A DNA stretch of 64,000 nucleotides, taken from NORP110 sp051251595. Lineage in GTDB: Bacteria; Pseudomonadota; Alphaproteobacteria; Rhodobacterales; Rhodobacteraceae. Where the stretch lies: NCBI GenBank assembly GCA_051251595.1, contig JBPOFA010000002.1, positions 248,001 through 312,000 on the forward strand, in the 5' to 3' direction. The position numbers were made by a program, and so were the translations under genes. The notes below the pieces were generated by a model, which was not told the DNA's origin, did not search any database, and saw only the letters and a list, made by a program, of their open reading frames with translations. Below, one piece after another: positions 50,830-59,905 of the stretch (position 1 is its first letter; the number at the start of each line of letters is the position of its first letter).

Positions 50830-51159
50830 ATGGCTTTTGATGAAGGACTGGCAGAGCTGATGCGCGGCGATCTGATGGATCAGCCGGGGATCACCGAAAA
50901 GAAGATGTTTGGTGGTCTGTGTTTTTTGATGAACGGCAATATGGTGTGCGGTGTGCACAAGGATGGCGGCATGTTTCGTGTCGGCAAAGCCCGAGAGGCA
51001 GAGGCCCGCGCGATTGAAGGTGCTGGCGCGCTGACCTTTACGGGGCGTCCCATGGGCGGAATGATTGAAGTGACAGAGGATGCACTTGCCGATGACCTGC
51101 GGCGCCAGCGCTGGATCGAACTTTCCGTTGCTCATGCTGCCAGCTTACCTGCGAAGTAG
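50830..51159 (+). CDS. TfoX/Sxy N-terminal domain protein
   Basis: 109 aa. ITEKKMFGGLCFLMNGNMVCGVHKDGGMFRVG is the TfoX_N signature. Only the N-terminal domain is present, unlike the competence regulator Sxy, so a role in competence should not be assumed. Short but well supported by codon use. Confidence 0.87.
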   Translation: MAFDEGLAELMRGDLMDQPGITEKKMFGGLCFLMNGNMVCGVHKDGGMFRVGKAREAEARAIEGAGALTFTGRPMGGMIEVTEDALADDLRRQRWIELSVAHAASLPAK

Positions 51160-51217
51160 CCAAGCCCCGCGATCCCGGTTATAGCGTGCGTTACCAAGCA
51201 ATTAATACAGGCCCGTC

Positions 51218-51835
51218 ATGACCGAAATTGAACGTCCACAAATCTATCTGATCTCTCCTGCTGTTGTTGATATCGAAAGCTATCCGGATCAACTGGCCGC
51301 AGTTCTGGACGCAACCGACATCGCCTGCGTTCGTTTGGCGCTGGCAAGTACGGATGAAGACCATATTTCGCGTGTGGCCGATGCGTTGCGGGGCGTGACC
51401 CATGACCGCGACATCGCCCTTGTGATCGAAACCCATGTCAAATTGGTGGATCGGCTTGGGCTGGATGGTGTGCATCTGACCGATGGTGCCCGGTCCGTGC
51501 GGTTCATGCGCAAGGAACTTGGGGCCGACGCGATTGTGGGGGCCTATTGCGGCAACACCCGGCATGACGGCTTGAACGCCGGAGAGGCCGGTGCCGATTA
51601 CGTCAGTTTCGGTCCGGTTGGCCAGTCGGCCCTGGGCGACGGACGTGTCGCAGAGCTTGATTTGTTCAGCTGGTGGTCTGAAATGGTCGAAGTCCCGGTG
51701 GTGGCCGAAGGCGGGCTCGATCTTGATCTGATCCGCAGCCTTGCGCCCTTTACGGATTTCTTTGGTCTGGGAGCAGAGATTTGGGATCAGGAAGACCCGG
51801 TCGCTGCCCTAAAAGGTTTTGTTGCGGCTATGTAG
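51218..51835 (+). CDS. Thiamine phosphate synthase-like (ThiE family) protein
   Basis: The 205-aa TIM barrel resembles ThiE: ALVIETHVKLVDRLGLDGVHLTDGARSVR, AIVGAYCGNTRHDGLNAGEAGADYVSFGPV, and VVAEGGLDLD. The usual PYP-binding residues are only partly conserved, so it may be a ThiE paralogue rather than the main enzyme. Overlaps the convergent olsA by 8 bp. No other thiamine gene is nearby. Confidence 0.82.
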   Translation: MTEIERPQIYLISPAVVDIESYPDQLAAVLDATDIACVRLALASTDEDHISRVADALRGVTHDRDIALVIETHVKLVDRLGLDGVHLTDGARSVRFMRKELGADAIVGAYCGNTRHDGLNAGEAGADYVSFGPVGQSALGDGRVAELDLFSWWSEMVEVPVVAEGGLDLDLIRSLAPFTDFFGLGAEIWDQEDPVAALKGFVAAM

Positions 51836-52685
51836 CCTGACCCAGCCGCGGTGCGGTCGCAATTTGTCCGGTTTCAAAGCCCAGTTTCACCGCCTCTTTG
51901 CAGTCCGAGGCCAGGATCTTGCGGCTTTGATAATCTGATACTTTCAGCGGAGCATGATAGATGATGTCCACCCGGCCCTGACGCGGGGCCGCGAGGATCT
52001 TGACGAAATTCTCGGCAAAATCCATATCGCCCCACCAGCCATAAAACCGCGCATCCTGCCCCTTGGGGGCGGTGTATCTGACGGTGGTGGGCTGAATCCA
52101 CAGCTTGTCATAAAGCTCTGGTTCAAAAAACGCAGCAAACAGCGTTGATTTAAAGCTGGTCAGGGACTGGCTGTCTGTTGATGTCCCCTCGGGGAAAAAC
52201 AACAGTCTATGGCCGACGTTCAAGCGCGCCTGGAACAGGCGTTTCTGTTCCAAGGCATCCTTGGGGTTTCGTTCGATGAAAACCGTTCCGGTCGCGCGTG
52301 CCAGCCAGCCGATGCCGGGCCAGTTGGCGACCTCTGATTTCGATACGAAATAGACGCGTTTCTGCGCGTTCAGCACAAAGATATCCAGCCACGTGGCATG
52401 GTTGCTGACCACGGCCCCCTTTTCCCGCATGATCTGGCCCGATGTGCCATGGCGCAGACCCAAGATCCGCAAACACATGCGACAGACAAAGACGGTAATG
52501 ATCGGGGTCCAGGGGCGGTGTTGGTCCCAGACGGGGCGTTCCACCAGCCGCACCAACAGCAAAACCGCCAGCCCGCTGAGGGTCACCATGGCCAGCGCCA
52601 GCCCGCGCAAAACCACCCGGATCCAACCAGCCTTGGTGATCGGCACATGCACTTGGGGCACGGGAGAATGCCAGGTCTTGCTCAT
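51828..52685 (-). CDS. olsA: Lyso-ornithine lipid O-acyltransferase (OlsA/PlsC type)
   Basis: 285 aa, membrane-bound. N-terminal helix at about 23-45, the NHATWLD active site (HX4D), and FPEGTSTD as the second acyltransferase motif. As it overlaps olsB by 4 bp, it should add the second acyl chain to lyso-ornithine lipid, although some relatives act on LPA. Confidence 0.88.
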   Translation of the reverse strand: MSKTWHSPVPQVHVPITKAGWIRVVLRGLALAMVTLSGLAVLLLVRLVERPVWDQHRPWTPIITVFVCRMCLRILGLRHGTSGQIMREKGAVVSNHATWLDIFVLNAQKRVYFVSKSEVANWPGIGWLARATGTVFIERNPKDALEQKRLFQARLNVGHRLLFFPEGTSTDSQSLTSFKSTLFAAFFEPELYDKLWIQPTTVRYTAPKGQDARFYGWWGDMDFAENFVKILAAPRQGRVDIIYHAPLKVSDYQSRKILASDCKEAVKLGFETGQIATAPRLGQAT

Positions 52686-53461
52686 CCGCGCGGCCCCCGT
52701 GTGTATAGATCTTGCTGCTTGGCGGTCATCTTTGCCGTATCCATCACCAAAAACACATCCGTCGTGTTGAACGCATGATCGATAAAGGCCCCCTCGCCCA
52801 CATAGCCGCCCAGACGCAGATAGGCTTTGATCAGGGCGGGAATGCTGGCCATGGCCTTTCGGCGATCAATATCGTTCGGGGCCATCAGGTTCATAGGCTG
52901 AAAATGCTCTTGCACCGTGCGGACGCGGATTTCCGGCGGGGCGAGGTATTTGTGATGCAGCAAGGACAGAGAGTCCTTGATCGCGGCGATGTCAGTTCCG
53001 TGAAAGCTGGCAACGCCGAACAACAGTTCAATGTCATGTTCCGCGACATAATCGGCCAGGCCCTGCCACAGCATGAACATCGCCGTCCCGCCGCGATAGT
53101 CGGGATGCAGGCAAGAGCGCCCAAGCTCTAGCAATGAGCGGTCGCACCTGTGCAAGGCTGTCAGGTCATATTCGGATTCAGAATAGAACCGCCCAAAGGC
53201 CTTGGCTTTGTCGCCTGTTAACATTCTGTAAACCCCAACCACGTAATCCAATGAGGATTGGTCCCGGTTTGTATCGACAAGAATCAGGTGATCGAAAACC
53301 GTATCAAACTCATCCCGCTCAAGGCGCTGCTCATGATCGACGAATGTACCACCACCGGCCAGTTCTTCGATGAAGACAAGATATCGCAGCCGTTGCGCTG
53401 CTGCCAGGTCCTGTTCCGTTCGGGCAAGCCGTATTTCCAGATGCGTATCCTGTCGGATCAT
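52682..53461 (-). CDS. olsB: L-ornithine N-acyltransferase OlsB
   Basis: OlsB transfers a 3-hydroxyacyl group from ACP to ornithine, the first step of ornithine lipid synthesis, a phosphorus-free membrane lipid. 259 aa. Family segments: LRYLVFIEELAG, FDHLILVD, YDLTALHRCDRSLLELGRSCLHPDYRGGTAMFMLWQGL. These 'hemolysin-like' GNAT relatives were once misnamed hemolysins. The pairing with olsA supports the call. Such genes are often induced by phosphate starvation, but no pho box was searched in detail. Confidence 0.92.
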   Translation of the reverse strand: MIRQDTHLEIRLARTEQDLAAAQRLRYLVFIEELAGGGTFVDHEQRLERDEFDTVFDHLILVDTNRDQSSLDYVVGVYRMLTGDKAKAFGRFYSESEYDLTALHRCDRSLLELGRSCLHPDYRGGTAMFMLWQGLADYVAEHDIELLFGVASFHGTDIAAIKDSLSLLHHKYLAPPEIRVRTVQEHFQPMNLMAPNDIDRRKAMASIPALIKAYLRLGGYVGEGAFIDHAFNTTDVFLVMDTAKMTAKQQDLYTRGPRG

Positions 53462-53603
53462 ATGCGCCTGCTCGCCATAGTAATGAATGCTGCGCGGGTT
53501 CTAGGGGCCGCATTGGGTTTTGGCAAGCTTACACATAAGGCCCATGACATTTGACTCGCGCTTAGGTTGTGTCTTAGCGTGACAAATAACTTTAGGAAGG
53601 GAT

Positions 53604-53789
53604 TCAATCTGTGGTCCAGACAATTTCAAGTTCGACCTGCCGTCCATCCAGCACGACCTTGCCCTCATTGGGAAAGGTCACCGTGACGCGGTGGTCAATC
53701 CGTGACTGGACCTGCCCGGTCCCCCAATCCGGTGCCGCCGGGTTCCGCACCAGCATTCCCGGTTCCAATATCGCATTTGCACCCAACAT
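53604..53789 (-). CDS. DUF3553 family protein
   Basis: The 61-aa small beta-barrel protein (NAILEPGMLVRNPAAPDWGTGQVQSRI) resembles the C-terminal domain seen in UvrD-type helicases. ATG 53789 with GGAAGG upstream; five residues earlier a second start is possible. Divergent from chpT with a 27-bp gap. Confidence 0.8.
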   Translation of the reverse strand: MLGANAILEPGMLVRNPAAPDWGTGQVQSRIDHRVTVTFPNEGKVVLDGRQVELEIVWTTD

Positions 53790-53816
53790 AATCAGCCTTC
53801 CCAATGGGGTTTCATC

Positions 53817-54416
53817 ATGACGCAGAAGACAGAGGACCTTTTGGACATGGTTGGTTCAAGGATCTGCCATGACCTTATCAGCCCTTTGGGGGCAATCAGC
53901 AATGGGGTTGAGCTTTTGGCGATGAGCGGCGGCGCCCCCGGCCCCGAAATGAACCTGATCTCTGAAAGCGTCGAAAACGCCAATGCGCGGATCCGGTTCT
54001 TTCGCGTGGCCTATGGCTCTGCCGCGGCGCAACAGAAAATCGGGCTGTCGGAAATCAAGTCAATCCTTGGTGCCATGTCGCGCGAGGGGCGGTTTGTGGT
54101 GGATTGGCAGCCACAGGTGGATTTGCCGCGCAGACAGGTCAAACTCGCGTTCCTGTTGCTGCAATGCTTTGAAACGGCGATGCCCTGGGGCGGACATGTC
54201 AGCGTCAGTCTGATCGGGGATCAATGGGCCATTTTGGGCGAAGCGTCCAAGTTGAAACTTGATCCGGACCTGTGGGAAACCCTGTCCCGTGACCCAGACC
54301 CTGACAGTCTGGATGCCGCCCATGTGCATTTTGCACTGGCCCCGCTTGCGGCCAGCGCTATCGGTCGCAAACTGACGCTGGAAAGTTCTGAGACCAGCAT
54401 CAGAGTACGCTTTTAG
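53817..54416 (+). CDS. chpT: Histidine phosphotransferase ChpT
   Basis: ChpT relays phosphate from CckA to CtrA and CpdR. The 199-aa protein has the phosphoacceptor H18 (SRICHDLISPLGAISNGVELL) in a two-helix bundle and a degenerate ATPase-like C domain. In Rhodobacteraceae the CckA-ChpT-CtrA route controls motility and gene transfer agents. Converges on proA with 4 bp overlap. Confidence 0.92.
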   Translation: MTQKTEDLLDMVGSRICHDLISPLGAISNGVELLAMSGGAPGPEMNLISESVENANARIRFFRVAYGSAAAQQKIGLSEIKSILGAMSREGRFVVDWQPQVDLPRRQVKLAFLLLQCFETAMPWGGHVSVSLIGDQWAILGEASKLKLDPDLWETLSRDPDPDSLDAAHVHFALAPLAASAIGRKLTLESSETSIRVRF

Positions 54417-55678
54417 GGGCGCAAGGTTCCGTCGCCTTCAACCAGATACTTAAAGCTGGTCAGCTGTTCCGCACCGACCGGGCCACGGGCATGCATTTTG
54501 CCTGTGGCGATGCCAATTTCGGCCCCCATTCCAAATTCGCCGCCATCGGCAAACTGGGTTGACGCGTTGCGCATCAAAATAGCGCTGTCCAAGCGTTCAA
54601 AGAACCGCGCGGCCGTCGCATCATCTTCAGTCATGATACAATCCGTGTGATTGGACCCAAATTCCCGAATATGGGCAATCGCGCCGTCCACGTCATCGAC
54701 GACTTTAACCGCAATATCCATATCCAGATATTCGCGCCCCCAGTCATCGGCCCCGGCCGCAACCGTGCCGGCGATGCTTTGAAACGTTTCATCCGCATGA
54801 ACGGTCACACCCGCGGCCACAAGGGCCGCTACGGTATCGCGCCCCAAAGTATCAACCACGTCGCGATGCACCAACAGACATTCCGCAGAGCCACAAATCC
54901 CCGTCCGACGCGTCTTTGCGTTCAGCACAACGTCAATCGTCTTTGCCGGATCGGCCGCGGCATCCACATAGACATGAACGATGCCTTCCAGATGCGCGAA
55001 AACCGGAACGCGCGCGGATTTTTGTACCAGCCCGACGAGCCCTTTGCCGCCCCGAGGCACGATCACATCGATGCTGTCCGTCATGGTCAGCATTTCCTGC
55101 ACAGCCGCACGATCACGCGTTGGAACCCGTTGGATCGCATCCACAGGCAAGCCAGCAGCCTTCACCCCGTCCACCAGACAGGAGTGAATAACGCCAGAGG
55201 AATGAAAGCTTTCCGACCCGCCGCGCAGGATGACGGCATTGCCGGATTTCAGACACAAGGCCCCTGCATCCGCCGTGACATTGGGGCGGGATTCGTAAAT
55301 CACCCCGATCACGCCCAAAGGTGTGCGGACACGCCGAATGTGTAGCCCCGATGGCATGTCCCATTCCTTAAGCGTTTCCCCAACCGGATCCTCCTGATCC
55401 GCAACAGTGCGCAGGCCGTCGACCATGGCCTGGATGCGGTCCTCGTCCAGCATCAGGCGATCCATCATCGCCGGGCTCAGCCCCTTGTTGCGGCCGAACT
55501 CCAGATCCTTGGCGTTGGCGGCAATAATTTCGTCGCGCCGGGCCCAAACAGCATCTGCCGCCGCCTTTAAAGCGGTCTGTTTTTGCTCTGCCGTGGCAAA
55601 GCCAAGCTCTGCTGCGGCGGCGCGGGCCTTGCGGCCGATCTCTGCCATGAGGGCAGGAATGTCATCTAGGTCTTTCAT
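54413..55678 (-). CDS. proA: Glutamate-5-semialdehyde dehydrogenase
   Basis: ProA reduces glutamyl phosphate in proline biosynthesis. 421 aa. The catalytic cysteine is in RRTGICGSAECLL; IYESRPNVTADAGALCLKSGNAVILRGG and PRGGKGLVG are family segments. ATG 55678 is preferred; GTG one codon earlier is possible. It follows proB by 65 bp. Confidence 0.96.
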   Translation of the reverse strand: MKDLDDIPALMAEIGRKARAAAAELGFATAEQKQTALKAAADAVWARRDEIIAANAKDLEFGRNKGLSPAMMDRLMLDEDRIQAMVDGLRTVADQEDPVGETLKEWDMPSGLHIRRVRTPLGVIGVIYESRPNVTADAGALCLKSGNAVILRGGSESFHSSGVIHSCLVDGVKAAGLPVDAIQRVPTRDRAAVQEMLTMTDSIDVIVPRGGKGLVGLVQKSARVPVFAHLEGIVHVYVDAAADPAKTIDVVLNAKTRRTGICGSAECLLVHRDVVDTLGRDTVAALVAAGVTVHADETFQSIAGTVAAGADDWGREYLDMDIAVKVVDDVDGAIAHIREFGSNHTDCIMTEDDATAARFFERLDSAILMRNASTQFADGGEFGMGAEIGIATGKMHARGPVGAEQLTSFKYLVEGDGTLRP

Positions 55679-55743
55679 CACACAGGTCCTGATCAGGTCT
55701 CGTCGTTAAGATAGGGGCATTGCCGCCCCAAGGAAAGCGCCGC

Positions 55744-56844
55744 CTAAAGCGCCATGTCATCCCGGTGGATCAACGCAGCACGTCCCGGATAGCCAAGGAT
55801 CGCTTCAATGGCACCAGATTGCTGCCCGGCAATTGCTGTGGCATCCGCGCTGCCATAGCGGGTAATTCCATGGCCAAGCGTGTGCCCGTCGGTTCCAAGG
55901 ATCACCACCGGATCGCCCCGGTCAAAGCTCCCCGTTACTGCGGTCACGCCCGCCGGGAGCAAAGACTTGCCGCGCACCAAAGCCTTGGCCGCGCCATCGT
56001 CAACGACGATGGTTCCTTTTGGTTTCATGGCCGCAATCCAGCGTTTGCGCGCCGTTTGCGGGTCCACTTGCGCCTTAAACCACGTGGCCGCAGCGCCGTT
56101 GGCCAAAGCTTGCAATGGTCGGTTTGTCGATCCTTCGGTGATCACCAGATCGCAACCTGACTGCACCGCTGTGCGCGCGGCCATCAGCTTTGTCTTCATC
56201 CCGCCCTTGGACAGGCCGGTTCCTGCATCCCCGGCCATCGCCTCTATCTCTGGGGTGATTTCGTCAATCACATCATAGCGCTCTGCGTTCGGGTCATTTC
56301 GCGGATCGCCGGAATAAAACCCGTCCACATCCGACAACAGGATCAACCGATCCGCACCAACCGTCACCGCGATTTGTGCGGCCAGCCGGTCATTATCGCC
56401 AAACCGGATTTCATCCGTAGCGACCGTGTCATTTTCATTGACGATTGGAACCACCCCAAGCGCCAAAAGCTGGGACAGGGTCGCACGGGAATTCAGATAG
56501 CGGCGCCTGTCCGCGCTGTCTTCGAGCGTCAAAAGCACCTGTGCCGTTGTTATGCCAAAGGGGGCCAGAACCTCTTCATAGGCGCGGGCCAAACGGATCT
56601 GCCCGACAGCGGCAGCGGCCTGCGCCTGTTCCAGCGACAGCGTGCCTGCGGGCAGTTTCAATGCCACACGTCCAAGCGCAATGGACCCCGAGGATACCAG
56701 AATAACATCGCTGCCCTGGGCCTTGGCATCGGCCACGTCCTGGGCCAAGCCTTGCAGCCATTTTGCACGCAAACCTTCCGCGTCAACCAGCAAGGCTGAC
56801 CCGATCTTAACGACCAGACGTTTGGCGGGTGTCAGGGGCTCCAC
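55744..56844 (-). CDS. proB: Glutamate 5-kinase
   Basis: First enzyme of proline synthesis, feedback-inhibited by proline. 366 aa: amino-acid kinase domain (LVVKIGSALLVD, ILVSSGSIALGR, GIVPIVNENDTVATDEIRFGDND-type, here GVVPIVNENDTVATDEI) and a C-terminal PUA domain. Start GTG 56844 with GAGGAAG; it overlaps the obgE end by 13 bp. Confidence 0.96.
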   Translation of the reverse strand: MEPLTPAKRLVVKIGSALLVDAEGLRAKWLQGLAQDVADAKAQGSDVILVSSGSIALGRVALKLPAGTLSLEQAQAAAAVGQIRLARAYEEVLAPFGITTAQVLLTLEDSADRRRYLNSRATLSQLLALGVVPIVNENDTVATDEIRFGDNDRLAAQIAVTVGADRLILLSDVDGFYSGDPRNDPNAERYDVIDEITPEIEAMAGDAGTGLSKGGMKTKLMAARTAVQSGCDLVITEGSTNRPLQALANGAAATWFKAQVDPQTARKRWIAAMKPKGTIVVDDGAAKALVRGKSLLPAGVTAVTGSFDRGDPVVILGTDGHTLGHGITRYGSADATAIAGQQSGAIEAILGYPGRAALIHRDDMAL

Positions 56845-57872
56845 GTGTCTTCCTCCGGTTCATCGACGGGTTTGATCCGCAGCCGGTCGGCGGTGATCTG
56901 AACCCGCAACGCGCGCAAGGTTTCCGTTGTGCCTTCGCGGCTGACACCGGACATCAGCAAGACCGGACCGCCTGTGGCCTCTTGCAACGCGGCCTGTTTT
57001 TCGGCGCGTTCTTCGTCGTCCAGGGCGTCGATCTTGTTCAGGACGGTCACGCGCGGCTTTTCGGCCAGCCCGCCGCCATACTGTTCCAGTTCTGTGATAA
57101 TGGTCTGGTAATCGGTCACCACATCGTCCGCGGTGCCATCCACCAGATGCAGCAGAACAGCGCAGCGTTCCACATGGCCCAGAAACGTATCGCCCAAGCC
57201 CCGCCCGTCAGAGGCACCTTCGATCAGACCTGGAATGTCGGCCACAACAAATTCAGCACCATCGACACCCACGACACCCAGATTGGGCACCAAAGTCGTG
57301 AAGGGATAATCCGCAATTTTCGGACGCGCGTTAGAGGTTGCCGCCAAGAACGTTGATTTCCCGGCATTGGGCAGGCCCAGCAATCCCACATCGGCGATCA
57401 GTTTTAGCCGCAGCCAAAGCGTGCGTTCCACACCTTCCAGCCCCGGATTGGCGGTACGTGGAGCCTGATTGGTGGGGGATTTGAAATGCAGATTGCCAAA
57501 GCCGCCATTGCCGCCCTTGGCCAGCAAGACACGCTGGCCCACCTCTGTCAGGTCGAACAACAGGGTCTCTTCGTCTTCGTCCAGAATTTCTGTGCCAACC
57601 GGCACCCGCAAGATGATGTCGTCGCCATCTTTGCCCGTGCGCTGAGAGCCCATGCCCGCCTGCCCGTTCTTGGCAAAGAAATGCTGTTGATAGCGGAAAT
57701 CAATGAGCGTGTTCAAACCGTCCACGGCCTCGGCCCAGACATCGCCGCCGCGCCCACCATCGCCGCCACTTGGGCCGCCATATTCGATGTATTTCTCACG
57801 TCGGAATGCAACGCATCCGCCGCCACCGCCACCGGATCGGATGAAAACTTTGCACAGGTCGAGGAATTTCAT
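56832..57872 (-). CDS. obgE: Obg-family GTPase
   Basis: Essential 50S assembly GTPase linked to (p)ppGpp. The 346-aa protein has the glycine-rich Obg fold (IRSGGGGGGCVAFRREK, PSGGDGGRGGDVW) followed by the G domain: G1 GLPNAGKST, G3 DIPGLIEGASDG, G4 NKID. No extended C-terminal domain. It begins the obgE-proB-proA unit. Confidence 0.97.
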   Translation of the reverse strand: MKFLDLCKVFIRSGGGGGGCVAFRREKYIEYGGPSGGDGGRGGDVWAEAVDGLNTLIDFRYQQHFFAKNGQAGMGSQRTGKDGDDIILRVPVGTEILDEDEETLLFDLTEVGQRVLLAKGGNGGFGNLHFKSPTNQAPRTANPGLEGVERTLWLRLKLIADVGLLGLPNAGKSTFLAATSNARPKIADYPFTTLVPNLGVVGVDGAEFVVADIPGLIEGASDGRGLGDTFLGHVERCAVLLHLVDGTADDVVTDYQTIITELEQYGGGLAEKPRVTVLNKIDALDDEERAEKQAALQEATGGPVLLMSGVSREGTTETLRALRVQITADRLRIKPVDEPEEDTWSP

Positions 57873-57925
57873 TTTATGTTCCTAAGCGGTTTCGTTGGCT
57901 GCGATACATGATCGGGCGGTCTGGC

Positions 57926-58456
57926 TCAACCCGCAGCAGGGTTTGAGGAGGATGAGGTGGGCAGCGGTTCCGGTCGATCCAGGGCATAGTCGTAAGAGTC
58001 GAGCTGCTTGCCTTGCGCAACAGAGCTGCATTGCGACGCGTTGATCCGGTGAAAACCCAGTTTTTCCAGAACCCGGATGGACCCCGCATTGGTGCGGGCC
58101 ACCTTTGCAATGATGCGCTGATGATCGCTGTGCTGAAATGCATGGTCAAGGATCGCCGCGCATATTTCAGAGGCATAGCCATGGCCCCAGTGATCTTTTG
58201 CAAACATGTACCCCAGCTCTCCGTCATGAACGCCGGCAGAGCCGATAAGCGTTTCGCCCAGAAAAACCGGCCCGCTGAGGGGCACGCCCTGCTCAACGGG
58301 CGTGCAGCGGGTGCGGGTCAGTTCAGGATCGGCCGGATAGGGCCAGGTTCCGGTCCATTTCACCACCTCATAGTCAGAGACGAGATCAAACATCGCGTCA
58401 TAATCCGACGCTTTCGGCCCGCGCCAAAGCAGTCGATTTGTGCGCAGTTCAAACAT
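57926..58456 (-). CDS. GNAT-family N-acetyltransferase (RimJ/RimL type)
   Basis: 176 aa. Motif A ELGYMFAKDHWGHGYASEICAAILDHAF, motif B RTNAGSIRVLEKLGFHRI. A Ser/Pro-rich tail (PLPTSSSSNPAAG) is added. Third in a row of three related genes; overlaps the previous by 8 bp. Substrate unknown. Confidence 0.85.
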   Translation of the reverse strand: MFELRTNRLLWRGPKASDYDAMFDLVSDYEVVKWTGTWPYPADPELTRTRCTPVEQGVPLSGPVFLGETLIGSAGVHDGELGYMFAKDHWGHGYASEICAAILDHAFQHSDHQRIIAKVARTNAGSIRVLEKLGFHRINASQCSSVAQGKQLDSYDYALDRPEPLPTSSSSNPAAG

Positions 58457-58958
58457 GACGGGCCCGAAAGGATTCTGCGGTCAGTTCCATCCGTTGCACG
58501 TCTACGTCCTGTTTCATTGGTTTGGAATAATCCGTTCGCAGATGCGTGTTTTCAAACCCGACTTTTCCCAGAACATTGGCAGAGGCTGCATTCCCCAATA
58601 GATAGCCAGAGAGCAACGTCTCGTCGCTTTGGGCAAAATGCGCCGCCACCAGCGCGCTTGCGGCCTCGGTCATATAGCCGTGGCCGTGATATGGAATGGC
58701 AAGCCAATATCCAATTTCCAGCTCTTGACTGATCGAAACATTACCGCGCACCGCGCCGTCGATTTCGATGCCATACTTCCCGTCCATCGTTTCTTGGTTG
58801 GCATACCATTCAGCATCGGCGAGCGTATAGGGCCAAGGAGGAGAGGTCAGCCAACGAATGACTTCCCATTCGCCAATTCCCTCGGCAATATCTTTTGCAT
58901 CTGCGGCCCGGACCGGGCGCAGTTTCAATCTTTTCGTATGAAGCACCCGGTCAAGCAT
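58449..58958 (-). CDS. GNAT-family N-acetyltransferase
   Basis: 169 aa. IGYWLAIPYHGHGYMTEAASALVAAHF with the acetyl-CoA loop, then GNAASANVLGKVGFEN. Starts LHTKRLKLRPVRAADAKDI, the RimJ/RimL N-terminal signature. Second of the GNAT row, 12 bp after the first. Confidence 0.85.
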   Translation of the reverse strand: MLDRVLHTKRLKLRPVRAADAKDIAEGIGEWEVIRWLTSPPWPYTLADAEWYANQETMDGKYGIEIDGAVRGNVSISQELEIGYWLAIPYHGHGYMTEAASALVAAHFAQSDETLLSGYLLGNAASANVLGKVGFENTHLRTDYSKPMKQDVDVQRMELTAESFRARHV

Positions 58959-58970
58959 TTTGATGTCCTG

Positions 58971-59510
58971 TTAACTGAGCTTTTTAATATAGGTCCACGT
59001 CGGGACGGCTGAATTGCGGGCCACTGAAAACGCTTCGGCATCGCCGAGATATTCAAAACCTGCATTGGTGATGACACGGGCCGAGGCCGGGTTGTCCTGA
59101 AACACCTCTGCGAACATGGTTTTTGCCTGATGTGGATTGGCCTCGACCATGGCGCGCACGGCTTCTGTGGCCAGTCCGGTGTTCCACAGGGCCGGGACGA
59201 TCCAGAATGCGATTTCCGACTGCTCACGGTCCATCCGGGTCAACCAGGCGACGCCCAGCACTTCTGGATTGCCGCTGGACGATCCGTCCATGACCCATAC
59301 GTCTTCGGCACGGTCCTGTTTCTGGGATCGCGCGATATAGGCCTCTACTGTGCCGGGTGGCAATGGATGCGGGATGCCGCGCGTCGCCTCTGCAACACGG
59401 CGGTCGCCGGAATGCAGTTCCAGCAAACCTGCGTCAGACTTGCGCAAAGGGCGCAGGATAAAACGCTCTGCCTCTATGACGGGCTGCGCGGTGATTTGGT
59501 CAATGATCAT
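58971..59510 (-). CDS. GNAT-family N-acetyltransferase
   Basis: 179 aa. AERFILRPLRKSDAGLLELHSG at the N terminus, IAFWIVPALWNTGLATEAVRAMV as motif A, and DNPASARVITNAGFEYL as motif B. ATG 59510 follows GGAGGAAAAAGCC. First of three GNATs after the rpmA terminator. The row lies between the ribosomal and obgE genes, suggesting translation-related acetylation, but this is unproven. Confidence 0.85.
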   Translation of the reverse strand: MIIDQITAQPVIEAERFILRPLRKSDAGLLELHSGDRRVAEATRGIPHPLPPGTVEAYIARSQKQDRAEDVWVMDGSSSGNPEVLGVAWLTRMDREQSEIAFWIVPALWNTGLATEAVRAMVEANPHQAKTMFAEVFQDNPASARVITNAGFEYLGDAEAFSVARNSAVPTWTYIKKLS

Positions 59511-59572
59511 GGCTTTTTCCTCCAAAAGCGCAGGACAATAACTTTATGGGGTTCCCGGCCCCCCTGGAAACG

Positions 59573-59604
59573 AAAAAGGGGACCGGCTTGTTTCGCCGAT
59601 CCCC
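59573..59604 (-). terminator. Intrinsic terminator after rpmA
   Basis: GGGGACCGGC and GCCGATCCCC pair (one G-U) around a 7-base loop; a T5 tract follows on the minus strand. It ends the rplU-rpmA transcript before the GNAT genes. Confidence 0.85.
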
Positions 59605-59629
59605 CTTAAAATTTGGTTAAGGATTTCGA

Positions 59630-59899
59630 CTACTCCGCAGCCTCCGCTGCTGGGAGGACCGAAATAAACGTGCGGCCTTTAAGACCCTTGTGAAATGTCA
59701 CATGGCCTTCAGAGGTTGCGAAGATGGTGTGATCGCGTCCCATGCCGACACCTTCGCCTGGCCACCACTTGGTGCCACGCTGGCGTACAATGATGTTGCC
59801 TGGAATGGCTGACTGGCCACCAAACAATTTAACACCCAAACGACGACCCGCGGAATCGCGGCCGTTCCGGGATGAACCACCTGCTTTTTTATGTGCCAT
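59630..59899 (-). CDS. rpmA: 50S ribosomal protein L27
   Basis: bL27, near the peptidyl transferase centre. 89 aa. MAHKKAGGSSRNGRDSAGRRLGVK and FGGQ, IIVRQRGTKWWPGEGVGMGRDHTIFA are all typical. Follows rplU by 6 bp. Confidence 0.98.
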   Translation of the reverse strand: MAHKKAGGSSRNGRDSAGRRLGVKLFGGQSAIPGNIIVRQRGTKWWPGEGVGMGRDHTIFATSEGHVTFHKGLKGRTFISVLPAAEAAE

Positions 59900-59905
59900 T
59901 GGTCG

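Noticed and set aside
50830..51159. Competence regulator Sxy
   Set aside because: Only the TfoX N-terminal domain is present; competence function cannot be inferred.
52682..53461. Hemolysin
   Set aside because: Old database label for this GNAT-like family; pairing with a PlsC-type gene fits OlsB.
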